DNA of 64,000 bases from Microbacterium sp. BK668 (GCF_004362195.1 NZ_SNWG01000001.1:1984001-2048000), one strand, 5' to 3'; positions 37,714 to 49,332 are shown, counted from the stretch's first letter. Program-made: numbers and translations. Notes: generated from the sequence alone by a model not told the origin.

Positions 37714-38160
37714 ATGTTCACCGTCACTGAGACCATCTCGATCCGACGACCCGCTCAGGAAGTCTTCGACTTCCTCACCGACGCCCGTTCGCGCTCGCGG
37801 TGGGACGGGTCGGTCGTCTTCGAAGAGCTCACTTCCGCGCTGCCCGTGAGGGTCGGCACCACGATTCACTCGCGCGTGCGCGCGATGGGCCGCGAGAGCG
37901 ACTTCCACTGGCGGATCACCGAGTTCGATCCGCCTACGCGGGTGGCGACGGTCAGCACCTCCGGGCCCGTGCCGACGACCGTGGTGATGGATTTCGTCGC
38001 CTCGGGCATCGCCTGCGACGTGCGCGCGACCATCGAGGGCCGGCCCGGAGGTCTGATGCGGTTCGTCGAGCCGATGATCGAGGAGATGGTGCGCACCAAC
38101 CTCACCACCGGGTTCGCTCGCGCGAGAGAGATCCTCGAGGCGGACGGGAGCCGCGGCTGA
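37714..38160 (+). CDS. SRPBCC (START-like) family protein
   Basis: A 148-residue helix-grip protein. VTETISIRRPAQEVFDFLTDARSRSRWDGSV at the N-terminus and FVEPMIEEMVRTNLTTGFARAREILEA as the long C-terminal helix are characteristic of the polyketide-cyclase-like SRPBCC superfamily. It binds a hydrophobic ligand of unknown nature. GGGAG lies just upstream of the ATG. Confidence 0.85.
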   Translation: MFTVTETISIRRPAQEVFDFLTDARSRSRWDGSVVFEELTSALPVRVGTTIHSRVRAMGRESDFHWRITEFDPPTRVATVSTSGPVPTTVVMDFVASGIACDVRATIEGRPGGLMRFVEPMIEEMVRTNLTTGFARAREILEADGSRG

Positions 38161-38242
38161 AGGCGCCGTGGCCACCGCGGGGGCTGACGCCGGTCGGTTC
38201 GCGCTGCCGGCGACGAGGGACTGCTGACCGCTTCGCCCGGCG

Positions 38243-39511
38243 TCAGTCGCCGAGGTCGGCAAGCACCGCGGCGGCGATCCGCTCGCCGGAGACGAGCGCG
38301 CCCTGGATGGACGCGGTGTCGCGGTGGTCGCCGGCGACGTACACGCCGTCCGATACGCGCGCCGGGCTGGTCGTGCGCAGCGGCGGCCGCTGCGCCGGCA
38401 GGGCGTCCGGGAGGTCGTCCCGGCGCAGCAGCGACCAGCTCCGCGCGTCGGCTCCCCACAGCCCGGCGAGCTGACGGCGCACAGCGGCCTCGTCTGGAGC
38501 CCGGGACGGATCGCGCTGCGCGTCGGGCCCGAGCAGGCAGGTCGCCTCGACGAGATGCTTCCCCGCCGGCGCGTAGCTCGGTGCGGTCCGCGTCATGACG
38601 ACGCTGTTGACGATGGGACCGGCGCGACGACCGTCGACAGTCAGCAGGGCGGACGCCGCAGGCGGGGCATTCGCCGAGAACCACCACGTCTGCAGTCCGC
38701 GGGTCTGCGGCGCCGGGATGCCGGTCAGCTTCGCGGCCGACCTGCCGTCCGTCGCGACGACGACCGCTCGCGCGACGGCGGCGGCGGCATCCCGCACCGC
38801 GACCTCGCTTCTTCGGGAACGGCGACGGATGCCGGTGACGTGACGACCGAGCCGGATGTCGGCGCCCGCGGCACGGGCCCGCCCGGCGAGAAGAGCGGGA
38901 AACGCGCCGATGCCTCCCGCCGGGACTCCCGGACGCCCGAGTGCGAACATGCGCACCAGGAGCCGGACGAACGACTCAGACGTCTCGCCGCGATCGTCGG
39001 CGATGACCCCGGCGAGGAACGGCTCCAGCACCTCCGTGCGCAGGGGTCCGCGGAAGGACGCCGCATCCCATCCCTCCCGGAGGCTCCGATCGGGGCCGGC
39101 GATGACGGCCCGCGGATCGACGATGCCGGGCAGCGCCCAGCGGGCAAGCGCGATGACGGCGCGCGGTGACACCAGTCCGCTGAACAGCGATGCCGGAATC
39201 GACGCCGGGTACCGCAGCGGATGTGCCAGCTGCCGGAAGCCGTCCTCGCGCCGGACGCGCACGCCGACCGGGAACGGCCGCAGGTCGAGCGCCGCGATGT
39301 CGGTCGCGCGCGCGACGGCGGGATAGGCGGGATTGAGCACGTGGAAGCCACGATCGAGGAGGAACCCGTCGGCGCGGTCGGTGCGCTCGCGGCCGCCGAC
39401 CTCGTCTGCCGCCTCCAGCACCACGACGTCGCGGCCGGCCTCGGCGAGCAGGGTGGCGCAGCGCAGTCCCGCCAGGCCGGCACCGATCACCACGACGTCG
39501 TGCGTTTCCAC
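38243..39511 (-). CDS. FAD-dependent amine-oxidase/desaturase-like oxidoreductase
   Basis: A 422-residue flavoprotein. N-terminal dinucleotide loop VVVIGAGLAGLRCATLLAEAG is at residues 6-26, followed by VVVLEAADEVGGRERTDR, and a C-terminal FAD motif DGVYVAGDHRDTASIQGALVSGERIAAAVL. This is the NAD(P)-binding Rossmann/phytoene-desaturase-like group. No carotenoid genes adjoin, so the substrate is open. GTG start is supported by GAAGGGAGCCGGAG. Confidence 0.88.
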   Translation of the reverse strand: METHDVVVIGAGLAGLRCATLLAEAGRDVVVLEAADEVGGRERTDRADGFLLDRGFHVLNPAYPAVARATDIAALDLRPFPVGVRVRREDGFRQLAHPLRYPASIPASLFSGLVSPRAVIALARWALPGIVDPRAVIAGPDRSLREGWDAASFRGPLRTEVLEPFLAGVIADDRGETSESFVRLLVRMFALGRPGVPAGGIGAFPALLAGRARAAGADIRLGRHVTGIRRRSRRSEVAVRDAAAAVARAVVVATDGRSAAKLTGIPAPQTRGLQTWWFSANAPPAASALLTVDGRRAGPIVNSVVMTRTAPSYAPAGKHLVEATCLLGPDAQRDPSRAPDEAAVRRQLAGLWGADARSWSLLRRDDLPDALPAQRPPLRTTSPARVSDGVYVAGDHRDTASIQGALVSGERIAAAVLADLGD

Positions 39512-39797
39512 GCTCTCCGGCTCCCTTCGCGACGAGAGGTCGCGCCCTCCTGCAATTGAACCAGGGGCAGGGGCCGCGAGCGCCGAGGGAGGCGGCTCGC
39601 CGTCGGCGTCGCCACGAACGCCGCGCCGCGGCGGACGTCCTCCCCGCCCTCCGTGCGGCGGATCCGGTCGCTTCTCGACTCCTCCATTGCCGGCCGTTCG
39701 CCCGACTGGCATCCTGCTGTCGTCCGGGACTCGACGGCCATGCGGAAGTGGTCCCCCGGGCGCGCGGGCGGTTTCCCCACATCAGGAAGGGATGACC

Positions 39798-40301
39798 ATG
39801 TCACATTTCCACCGGCGTCGCTGGGGTGCCGCCGCCATCGCCGCCGCGGCCGTCTTCTCGGTCGCCGCCCCGGTCTCCGCCCACGCCGAGACCTTCGAGA
39901 TCCCGTTTCCGGCGGGGCAGGCGTGCGACTTCGACATCGTGGTGACCGGGTCGACCGGCAACACGGTCTATCGCGAGTTCTCCGACCGCGACGGGGACGT
40001 CGTCCGCACGCTCCTGGCCGGGACCGGCGCCGCGCTCACTTTGACGAATGTCGAGACGGGGACCTCGGTGTCGCTGAAGAGCAACGGCGCCGTCAGTATG
40101 GCGACCGTGAATCCCGACGGAACCACAACCCTGCGCAGCACGGGACACAACGTCATCCTCCTGTCGCCGAGCGACGTCCCGGCGGGGCCGTCGACGACGC
40201 TCTACGTGGGCCGGGTGACGTACGACGTCGGGGCGGGGAACGTCTTCACGATCGTCGGCAGTTCGGGTCAGACGCGGGATCTCTGCGCCGAGCTCGAGTA
40301 G
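39798..40301 (+). CDS. Secreted hypothetical protein
   Basis: A 167-residue exported protein with signal peptide: Arg-Arg-Arg, Ala-rich core WGAAAIAAAAVFSVAAPVSAHA and a cleavage site after AHA. The mature part is beta-rich and similar to actinobacterial proteins of unknown role (FEIPFPAGQACDFDIVV near the start, two cysteines likely disulfide-bonded, VFTIVGSSGQTRDLCAEL at the end). ATG 39798 is set by AGGAAGG; an ATG at 39792 is also possible. The 286-base spacer before it shows no other gene. Confidence 0.78.
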   Translation: MSHFHRRRWGAAAIAAAAVFSVAAPVSAHAETFEIPFPAGQACDFDIVVTGSTGNTVYREFSDRDGDVVRTLLAGTGAALTLTNVETGTSVSLKSNGAVSMATVNPDGTTTLRSTGHNVILLSPSDVPAGPSTTLYVGRVTYDVGAGNVFTIVGSSGQTRDLCAELE

Positions 40302-40335
40302 CGGGACGCCGCGGGTCACGCTGCCGACGGCCGCT

Positions 40336-40369
40336 GGATGCCCCCGCACGGCGTGGTGCGGGGGCATCC
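40336..40369. terminator. Bidirectional hairpin terminator
   Basis: A perfect 14-base stem GGATGCCCCCGCAC / GTGCGGGGGCATCC with a six-base loop, between the converging secreted-protein and methyltransferase genes. Its arms include GGATGCC and GGCATCC, the heptamer frequent in this window. Confidence 0.85.
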
Positions 40370-40373
40370 GGCG

Positions 40374-41477
40374 TCATCGGCGAACCGAGACCGTCACCGT
40401 GAACTTGCTGTTCCGGGCGACCTGACGGGTGGGTCCGACGATGCGCTCGAGCGCCGCGCGGTAGCGGAGAGCCGAGTTCCACACCGTCCACAGCTCGCCG
40501 CCTGGCCGCAGAACGCGCGCGGCATCCTCGAACAGCCGCGGCGCGATGCCCTCGTTGACGGACGCGCCGACGTGGAACGGCGGATTGAGCGCGATGAACG
40601 ACGCGCTCGCGTCCCGTCGCGACCGCAGCATGTCGTCGCGTGCGACCTCCACACGGTCGGCGACGCCGTTGGCGGCGACCGTGGCGCGGGCCGACGCCAC
40701 CGCGACGGCGGACTGATCGCATGCGTAGACGCGCAGTGACGGATGCCTCGTCGCCAGGCTCGCCGCAACGACGCCGGTCCCGCACGCGAGGTCGATCGCC
40801 TCGCCGGCCGGAGGAGCGGGCAGGTGCTCGAGGAGGAAGCGCGTGCCGATGTCGACGGATGCCCCGGCGAACGCGCCGCCATACGCGCAGACCACGAGAG
40901 AGCCCACGGTGGTCCGCGCCGGCTCCGGATCGCGGCCGTCGTGGGGACCGCGCGCCACGAGGACGCGGGACTTCTGCCGGGCGTGCGTGACGTCGAGACG
41001 GTCGAAGTGCCCGCGGAGGACGTCGTTCATGGCGACGGTCATGTGCTTGATGCGGCCGCCCGCGAACACCACGACGTCCGGGGCGCCGTGCGCGGCCACC
41101 AGCCCCGCGATGTCGCGCAGCGCATCGAGGGAACGGGGAAGGCGCAGCAGCACGACCCGGGCGCCGGCGGCGACCTCCGGCCCGAGGGCCTCCGATGCGA
41201 AGCGCCCGGTGAGGCCGAGGGCCGCCGCGTTCGCGGCGAGCGCCTGCTCGCCGGTCAGGGGATCCTGATGCACGCGGATCGCCGTCGCGCCGTCCGCCGC
41301 CGATGCGAGCGTCAGCGCACCGTACGCGTCGCCTACGACGACCAGCTCTCCCGGTCCCAGCGCGGCCCGCGCGGTGGCGGACTCGTCGAGGATCAGGCGG
41401 TCCGCGGCATCCGTCGCCGGAAGATCGAGCCCCTCCAGGTCGGGCCAGCGACGCAGCGCGTCGAGCGGAAAGTCCAC
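40374..41477 (-). CDS. RsmC/RlmG-like methyltransferase
   Basis: A 367-residue tandem-domain SAM methyltransferase. The N-terminal half is a degenerate copy of the fold; the C-terminal half holds the SAM loop IDLACGTGVVAASLA near residue 227 and the catalytic NPPFH near residue 302, typical of enzymes methylating guanine N2 in 16S or 23S rRNA. TAGCGT (41484-41489) ends six bases before the GTG, implying a leaderless mRNA. Confidence 0.88.
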   Translation of the reverse strand: MDFPLDALRRWPDLEGLDLPATDAADRLILDESATARAALGPGELVVVGDAYGALTLASAADGATAIRVHQDPLTGEQALAANAAALGLTGRFASEALGPEVAAGARVVLLRLPRSLDALRDIAGLVAAHGAPDVVVFAGGRIKHMTVAMNDVLRGHFDRLDVTHARQKSRVLVARGPHDGRDPEPARTTVGSLVVCAYGGAFAGASVDIGTRFLLEHLPAPPAGEAIDLACGTGVVAASLATRHPSLRVYACDQSAVAVASARATVAANGVADRVEVARDDMLRSRRDASASFIALNPPFHVGASVNEGIAPRLFEDAARVLRPGGELWTVWNSALRYRAALERIVGPTRQVARNSKFTVTVSVRR

Positions 41478-41499
41478 GCCGCCACGCTAGCCCGGGTCG

Positions 41500-42240
41500 T
41501 CAGGGCCGCGCCGCCACGCCGTCGACCATGGAGCGCGACAGCGCCGTCGAGCCAGCGACGGCGGCCGGCATCACGACGACCGCGCCGAACGGGATGAGGA
41601 AGAAGAGCTGGGTCGCCACGCCGAACCCCAGCGCGCGACCCCGGTGGCGGCGAAGGAGAGCGTGGCGCGCATCACTCGTCATGCCGCGCGCGGCGAGCGA
41701 GCGCGACGACAGCTCATCGCCCAGGAGCCAACCCGTGAGGAGGACGCCCGTGAGAAAGCCCAGGACGGTGCCGACGACCGGGATGAAGCCGACGAGCGCA
41801 GCGAGAAGCGCGACGAGGATGCCGCGGCCGATGAGCGAGAGTCCGTCGACGACCGAGCGCCAGAACGGGTAGTCCTCGTCGGGCACGGGCCCGCCGAGAT
41901 CCCGCTCCACTGTGCGCCAGATGCGCTCATAGAACGGTTCGCCCACGACGAGAGTCAGCGCGGTGAAGGACACCATGGCGATGAAGAGCGCACCGCCGAA
42001 GACCGCTGCGCCGAAGCCGAAGCGAAGGACATCGCGCCAGAACGGGATCCAGCCCTCGGCGAACGGGGTCGCCGCGGTGGTCAGCGCGGGAAGGTACACG
42101 CCGAGCGTGGTGAGCCCCCCGATCAGGACGATCCCGACGATCGCGGCGGGAACGAGGCCGAGCGCCATCGCGCCGGGACGACGACGCCACCAGCCGAACC
42201 CTCGGAAGAGGAAGCCGACGCCGCGGAAGAACTCTCGCAT
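41500..42240 (-). CDS. EI24-domain (CysZ-like) membrane protein
   Basis: A 246-residue protein with four to five hydrophobic spans; a basic Trp-rich start (GFLFRGFGWWRRRPGAMALGLVPAAIVG) is characteristic, then a central periplasmic/cytoplasmic loop DEDYPFWRSVVDGLS and LVGFIPVVGTVLGFLTGVLLTGW. CysZ relatives import sulfate; others in actinobacteria are uncharacterised. TACGCT (42248-42253) and GGAGGCG both precede the ATG. Confidence 0.86.
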   Translation of the reverse strand: MREFFRGVGFLFRGFGWWRRRPGAMALGLVPAAIVGIVLIGGLTTLGVYLPALTTAATPFAEGWIPFWRDVLRFGFGAAVFGGALFIAMVSFTALTLVVGEPFYERIWRTVERDLGGPVPDEDYPFWRSVVDGLSLIGRGILVALLAALVGFIPVVGTVLGFLTGVLLTGWLLGDELSSRSLAARGMTSDARHALLRRHRGRALGFGVATQLFFLIPFGAVVVMPAAVAGSTALSRSMVDGVAARP

Positions 42241-42441
42241 CGCCTCCAGCGTAGGGAGCGCGGCGGTTCATCCGCCGGGGCTCGACAGATGCGGGCGCAT
42301 CGGATAGGCCGACTCTCATCCGCGTGGGGTGACGCGCGGGCGCGTCCCCTACCGGGCATCAGGCGGGGTCCCTACGCTGGCGGCGAATCTCATGCCCGCC
42401 CCGGCGGGTTCCGCCTCGCCCTCCACGAAGGAGAGACCGCC

Positions 42442-43137
42442 ATGAGCGAGCCCACGCAGCCGACCCCGCCGATCACGAAGCCGTCGCCCACGTCGCCCGA
42501 GCCTCCGAAGCGATCCGGCGTGGGGCTCGGCGCGCTCATCGGCGTCGGCGTCGCCGTCATCGTCCTGTCGTTCGTCGCCGCATTCCTCGGATCCTCGCTC
42601 GCACGCTCGGCCGACGCCGCTCCCGAGCCGACGGCCACCGCGGTTGCCGAGCAGACTCCCGTGCCGACGCCGAGGTCGTCGGAGGAGATCGAGGACCTCA
42701 TCCAGGACATCCTTCCGGCAGGGTCGGCGGTGCGGGCCGGCCAGGGCGCCCCCGCCGAGGGCAAGGGCTACCCGGGTGACGTCTACATCGACGTGTCGAA
42801 CGCGGACGTGTACGTCTTCCGCGACGGGCAGTGGGTGCTCGCGGGCAACATCAAGCAATCCGCCGCCGAGAACCTGACCGGAGCACAGGGCGAGACCGGT
42901 GCGACGGGCGCGCAGGGCGAGCAGGGCGAGCAGGGAGAGCAGGGCGCGCAGGGCGAGGCGGGCACCCCGGGCACGCAGGTGCTGCTCGGCAGCGGCGCTC
43001 CCGACGACGACACCTGCCAGACCGACGGCGACATCTACATCGACACGTCGTCGATCCCGACGCAGTTCTACTCGTGCGCCGACGGATCCTGGCAGCTCTC
43101 CTCCAGCCCGACTCCGAGCCAGCTGCCCAGCAACTGA
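42442..43137 (+). CDS. Collagen-like repeat membrane protein
   Basis: A 231-residue protein. Pro/Thr-rich cytoplasmic tail, one membrane helix (GLGALIGVGVAVIVLSFVAAFLG), a linker, and ten Gly-X-Y triplets starting GAQGETGATGAQ, with GEQ repeated. Both folds flanking the collagen rod share a pattern: GDVYIDVSNADVYVFRDGQWVL and GDIYIDTSSIPTQFYSCADGSWQL, so the rod is bracketed by duplicated beta modules. Likely surface displayed. GAAGGAGAG is the RBS. Confidence 0.84.
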   Translation: MSEPTQPTPPITKPSPTSPEPPKRSGVGLGALIGVGVAVIVLSFVAAFLGSSLARSADAAPEPTATAVAEQTPVPTPRSSEEIEDLIQDILPAGSAVRAGQGAPAEGKGYPGDVYIDVSNADVYVFRDGQWVLAGNIKQSAAENLTGAQGETGATGAQGEQGEQGEQGAQGEAGTPGTQVLLGSGAPDDDTCQTDGDIYIDTSSIPTQFYSCADGSWQLSSSPTPSQLPSN

Positions 43138-43223
43138 CGCGCACGAGATCCCGCCGGCCGTCGACGAGCGGTGCGGGCGGGACGGGGCCGCCGAGGCATC
43201 CGCCCTCGCTACGATGAAGCGTC

Positions 43224-43637
43224 ATGCCTGAGCGTCCGCCCTTCAGCCCGGTCATCGCGCTTCTCACCGTCTCCAGCGTGTGGGACGCGCAGCTCAACGC
43301 CGCACTGAAGGACCTCGGTCTCACGACGCGCAAGTACGGACTGCTCGCGCACATCCACGCGACGCCGGGCATCTCGTTCTCGGAGCTCGCGCGGCGGTCG
43401 CAGATCACCGTGCAGACCGCGCACACCGCGGTGCGCACCCTGCAGGACGACGGACTCGTGCAGGATGCCACGGCCCAGGCGGGCGCGGCCTCCGATCTCC
43501 GCGCCACCGAGAAGGGCGAAGTCGCGCTCGCCGAAGCCGACGCCCGGCTGACGCGCCTGGACGCCACCTTCGCGCAGGGAGCGCCACGGCTCACCGAGGC
43601 GCTGCAGGGCCTTCACGAAGAGCCGTTCGGCGCGTGA
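43224..43637 (+). CDS. MarR-family regulator
   Basis: A 137-residue winged-helix protein: RKYGLLAHIHATPGISFSELARRSQITVQTAHTAVRTLQDDGLVQDAT. Its stop overlaps the GTG of the antiporter gene by four bases, so both are co-translated; it probably regulates the antiporter or responds to oxidants. TACGAT (43210-43215) is eight bases before ATG, slightly off the leaderless distance. Confidence 0.84.
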   Translation: MPERPPFSPVIALLTVSSVWDAQLNAALKDLGLTTRKYGLLAHIHATPGISFSELARRSQITVQTAHTAVRTLQDDGLVQDATAQAGAASDLRATEKGEVALAEADARLTRLDATFAQGAPRLTEALQGLHEEPFGA

Positions 43638-45490
43638 GCGACTCGACGGTCCGCCTGACGGGCAAGGGCAAGGGCAAGCTCGGTTCCGACGGCGATCGGC
43701 TGGCCGCGACGCTCATGCTGGCGGGCGCGGTGCTCGCGATGCTGTGGGCCAACGCGCCGTTCGGCGAGACGTACGAGGAGTTCTGGGAGCTCCCCGTCGG
43801 CGTGGCGATCGGGGACTGGAGCGCGATGTTCACGGTCCACGCGATCGTGAACGAGGGCCTCATGACCCTCTTCTTCTTCCTCGTCGGCCTCGAGGTGAAA
43901 CGCGAGCTGACGATCGGCGAGCTGACCGACCGCTCCCGGGCCGTGCTCCCGATCGCCGCGGCCGTCGCGGGACTCGTCGTCCCCGCGCTCATCTTCGTGC
44001 TCTTCAACGTCTCGACCGGGGAGACGGATGCCTGGGGTGTCGTCATCTCGACCGACACCGCCTTCCTCCTCGGTGCGCTCGCCCTCATCGGCCCGAGGTT
44101 CCCGTCGCGCCTGCGGATCTTCCTCCTGACCCTCGCGGTCGTCGACGACATCGGCGCGCTGCTGGCGATCGGCGTCTTCTACAACAGCGGCCTCGATCCT
44201 CTTCCGTTCGTCGTCGCGGTCGTCATCATGGGGCTCCTCGCGCTCGTCCGGTTCCTCCCGGTGGGGCGGGGACTGTCGTACGTCGCGCTCGGCGGCGCAC
44301 TGTGGATCGCGCTCCTCCTCGCGGGGATCCATCCGACGCTGGCAGGCGTCGCCGTGGCGCTCCTCATCCCCGTCTTCCCGCCCCGCCGCGGCGATGTCGA
44401 GCGGGCGGCCGAACTCACCCAGGCCTTCCGGGAGTCGCCGAACCCCGCGTACGCCGCGGCGGTCACGCGGAGCCTCCGCGATTCGCTCTCGATCAACGAG
44501 CGCGTCGACCAGGCGTGGCGACCGTACATCTCGTTCGGCGTGCTGCCGATCTTCGCCCTCGCGAACGCCGGTGTGCACCTCGACCCCGAGACGATCCGGG
44601 ATGCCGTCACCTCGCCCGTCGCGTGGGGCATCGTCGCGGGACTCGTCGTCGGCAAGTTCGTCGGCATCACCGGCGCCACAGCGCTGCTGCGCGCGATGGG
44701 GAAGGGGCAGCTCGCCCCCGGTCTCGGCCTCAACCGCGTGGCGGGCGGCGCCGCGCTCTCGGGGATCGGCTTCACGATCTCGCTCTTCCTGGTGCCGATC
44801 GCGATCTCGGATCCCGAGACGCAGAACATCGCGCGCGTGGCCGTGCTTACGGCATCCGTGCTCGCGTTCTTCGCCGGCTGGCTGCTGCTGGCCGTCGGCG
44901 ATCGGATCTGGCCGCCCCGGCCCGTAGGCGCGAAGCTCATCCGGCCCTTCGACCCCGAGCGCGACCACTTCCGCGGGAGCGTCGAGGCCCGCCTCGAGAT
45001 CGTCGAGTACGGCGACTTCGAGTGCCCGTTCTGCAGCCGGGCGACGGGGTCGGTCGACACGGTACTCGAGCACTTCGGCGATCGGATCCGATGGGTCTGG
45101 CGGCACTTCCCGCTCGACGCGCCGCATCCCCACGCGCAGGAGGCCGCGCAGGCGGCGGAAGCCGCCGGCATGCAGGGCCGCTTCCTCGACATGGCGGTCA
45201 CGCTCTTCGCGAATCAGGATCGTTTGGAGACGGCGGACCTGTGCGGCTACGCGGCAGGGCTGGGCCTGGACGCCGACCGCTTCATGGAGGACTTCCGCTC
45301 CCCGCGCGTCGCCCGCCGCATCCAGGACGACCGCCTCGACGCGGAGCTGATGGACCTGAGCGGTACGCCGACCTTCTTCGTCAACGGCCGGCGACACATC
45401 GGCCCCTACGACTCCGCGAGTCTCATCCGGGCGCTCGAAGCGACACCGGGCCCGCCGCCCAGAGGGACGCCGGTTCCGCTCGGGCGCTAG
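43634..45490 (+). CDS. nhaA: NhaA Na+/H+ antiporter fused to DsbA-like thioredoxin domain
   Basis: A 618-residue fusion. Residues 20-430 are NhaA with about 12 helices: NEGLMTLFFFLVGLEVKRELTIGEL and the Na+-site ISTDTAFLLGALALIG and VVDDIGALLAIGVF (adjacent aspartates). Residues 450-610 are a DsbA/thioredoxin-like domain with CPFC (Cys464, Cys467), EYGDFECPFCSRA and a cis-Pro-like SGTPTFFVNG. This fusion is known from actinobacteria. The exterior position and role of the redox domain are unproven; it might tune the antiporter under oxidative stress. Confidence 0.93.
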   Translation: MSDSTVRLTGKGKGKLGSDGDRLAATLMLAGAVLAMLWANAPFGETYEEFWELPVGVAIGDWSAMFTVHAIVNEGLMTLFFFLVGLEVKRELTIGELTDRSRAVLPIAAAVAGLVVPALIFVLFNVSTGETDAWGVVISTDTAFLLGALALIGPRFPSRLRIFLLTLAVVDDIGALLAIGVFYNSGLDPLPFVVAVVIMGLLALVRFLPVGRGLSYVALGGALWIALLLAGIHPTLAGVAVALLIPVFPPRRGDVERAAELTQAFRESPNPAYAAAVTRSLRDSLSINERVDQAWRPYISFGVLPIFALANAGVHLDPETIRDAVTSPVAWGIVAGLVVGKFVGITGATALLRAMGKGQLAPGLGLNRVAGGAALSGIGFTISLFLVPIAISDPETQNIARVAVLTASVLAFFAGWLLLAVGDRIWPPRPVGAKLIRPFDPERDHFRGSVEARLEIVEYGDFECPFCSRATGSVDTVLEHFGDRIRWVWRHFPLDAPHPHAQEAAQAAEAAGMQGRFLDMAVTLFANQDRLETADLCGYAAGLGLDADRFMEDFRSPRVARRIQDDRLDAELMDLSGTPTFFVNGRRHIGPYDSASLIRALEATPGPPPRGTPVPLGR

Positions 45491-45499
45491 GGTACGGCC

Positions 45500-46546
45500 A
45501 TGACGGCCCGCCCTTCGCCACACGTCGCCTCGCTCACGGGCATCGCGCCGGTCTTCAAGAGCGAGCTCGGCAGCATCAGTCAGCTCACGACGGACTCGTT
45601 CCCGATCCTCCGGCGCCTTTCGGTCACGCGCATCGTCCTCGCCGCCGGCGCCCTCCGCGAGCCGCAGTGGAACGTCAACGCCAATCAGATCGCCTACGTC
45701 ACGCGCGGCCGCGTCCTCGTGTCGATGCTCGGCAACGCCGACGAGTTCGCGTCCTTCGTCGTCGAGGCGGGGCAGATGTACCACGTCGCCTCCGGAGCGG
45801 TCCACCACGTCGAGAACGTCGGCGAGGGGGAGGCCGAGATCATCGCGGCGCTGCGGTCGGGGCATCCCCGGCACTTCTCGCTCACGAGCAGCGTCAACGC
45901 GATGACCGACGCCGTCCTCGGCAACACGTACGACCACCCCGCCTCCGCGTTCGAGGTCTTCGGGCGACCGGATGCCGCGCAGATCCTGCGGCGGGAGGGC
46001 CCGGCCCGGATCCCCGCCACCGCGGGGCTGCCGAACGCGCACCTGTTCGACCTGGAGGGGCAGATCGCCCCGCTCACCTATCCGTACGGGTACGCCAAGC
46101 TCGCCCGCAGCCAGTTCTGGGCGGCGCTGGACGACCTGTCCATGTACCACCTGAACGTCGGCGGGACGGGGATGCGCGAGCCTCACTGGCATCCCGTCAC
46201 CGCCGAGCTCGGCTATGTGTGGCGCGGACACGGACGGATGCGAGTGCTCGACCCGGACGGGACGCTCGACGAGTACGTGCTCGAGCCCGGCCAGGTCTAC
46301 TTCATCCCTCGTGCCTACCCGCACCACATCGAGGCCCTCACCGACGACGGGATCGACTTCCTCATCTTCTTCGACCGGTCCATGCCGGGCGACATCGGCT
46401 ACCGGGCGACCGCCTCGGCGTTCTCGCGTGAGGTGCTGTCGGCCGCGTTCGGGGTGCGCGAGCGGGATCTGCCGGCCCTTCCGTTCACTCCGGTCGACCC
46501 GCTGATCGTGCCGCGGCGCAATCCCCGGGATCCCGTCGTGGAGTGA
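45500..46546 (+). CDS. Bicupin protein (oxalate-decarboxylase-like fold)
   Basis: A 348-residue two-cupin protein. The first barrel has REPQWNVNANQIAYVTRG, where the usual metal His pair is replaced by Gln/Asn, although VHHVENVGEG remains. The second has the full set: REPHWHPVTAELGYVWRG (near residue 230) and YFIPRAYPHHIEAL. So only one Mn/Fe centre is expected. Family members are oxalate decarboxylases, germin-like oxidases or dioxygenases. TAGGGT (45488-45493) ends six bases before ATG and overlaps the nhaA stop. Confidence 0.85.
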   Translation: MTARPSPHVASLTGIAPVFKSELGSISQLTTDSFPILRRLSVTRIVLAAGALREPQWNVNANQIAYVTRGRVLVSMLGNADEFASFVVEAGQMYHVASGAVHHVENVGEGEAEIIAALRSGHPRHFSLTSSVNAMTDAVLGNTYDHPASAFEVFGRPDAAQILRREGPARIPATAGLPNAHLFDLEGQIAPLTYPYGYAKLARSQFWAALDDLSMYHLNVGGTGMREPHWHPVTAELGYVWRGHGRMRVLDPDGTLDEYVLEPGQVYFIPRAYPHHIEALTDDGIDFLIFFDRSMPGDIGYRATASAFSREVLSAAFGVRERDLPALPFTPVDPLIVPRRNPRDPVVE

Positions 46547-46587
46547 TCTCGGCGTCGCGGGAATACCCGCGCACCCGTGCCGTTGAA

Positions 46588-46608
46588 CTTGATACGGGTC
46601 GACTCAAG
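46588..46608. promoter_or_regulatory. HAIR element (HspR operator)
   Basis: CTTGATA, seven bases, ACTCAAG: the HspR inverted repeat consensus is CTTGAGT-N7-ACTCAAG, so the right arm is perfect and the left keeps five of seven. About 40 bases before the Clp gene start, where HspR represses heat-shock genes in actinobacteria. Confidence 0.78.
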
Positions 46609-46649
46609 TCGGTCCGGACCTCGATCACTTTCACGAAGGACGGACGGGA

Positions 46650-49229
<2,580 letters not shown>

Positions 49230-49287
49230 TCCGCCCCGTTCGGTTGGGGGCGCCCACCTCGGGCCGCTGCCGAAACCACGCTCTGGC

Positions 49288-49332
49288 GCCCGAACCCACA
49301 CCCCGGCTCACCCCGGACGTGTGGGTTCGGGC
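49288..49332. terminator. Hairpin between clp gene and DUF72 gene
   Basis: Perfect 14-base arms GCCCGAACCCACAC and GTGTGGGTTCGGGC, 17-base loop. A third partial copy GTGGGTTCGG follows at 49342. Lies in the 212-base spacer between convergent genes, which holds nothing else. Confidence 0.66.

Noticed and set aside
38184..38246. Terminator with arms CTGACGCCGG / CCGGCGTCAG
   Set aside because: Perfect 10-base arms but a 43-base loop, and the right arm overlaps the FAD-gene stop codon; too weak to annotate.
42880..42975. Short tandem repeat as an unstable non-coding satellite
   Set aside because: It codes for regular Gly-X-Y triplets in a protein with RBS and membrane helix.
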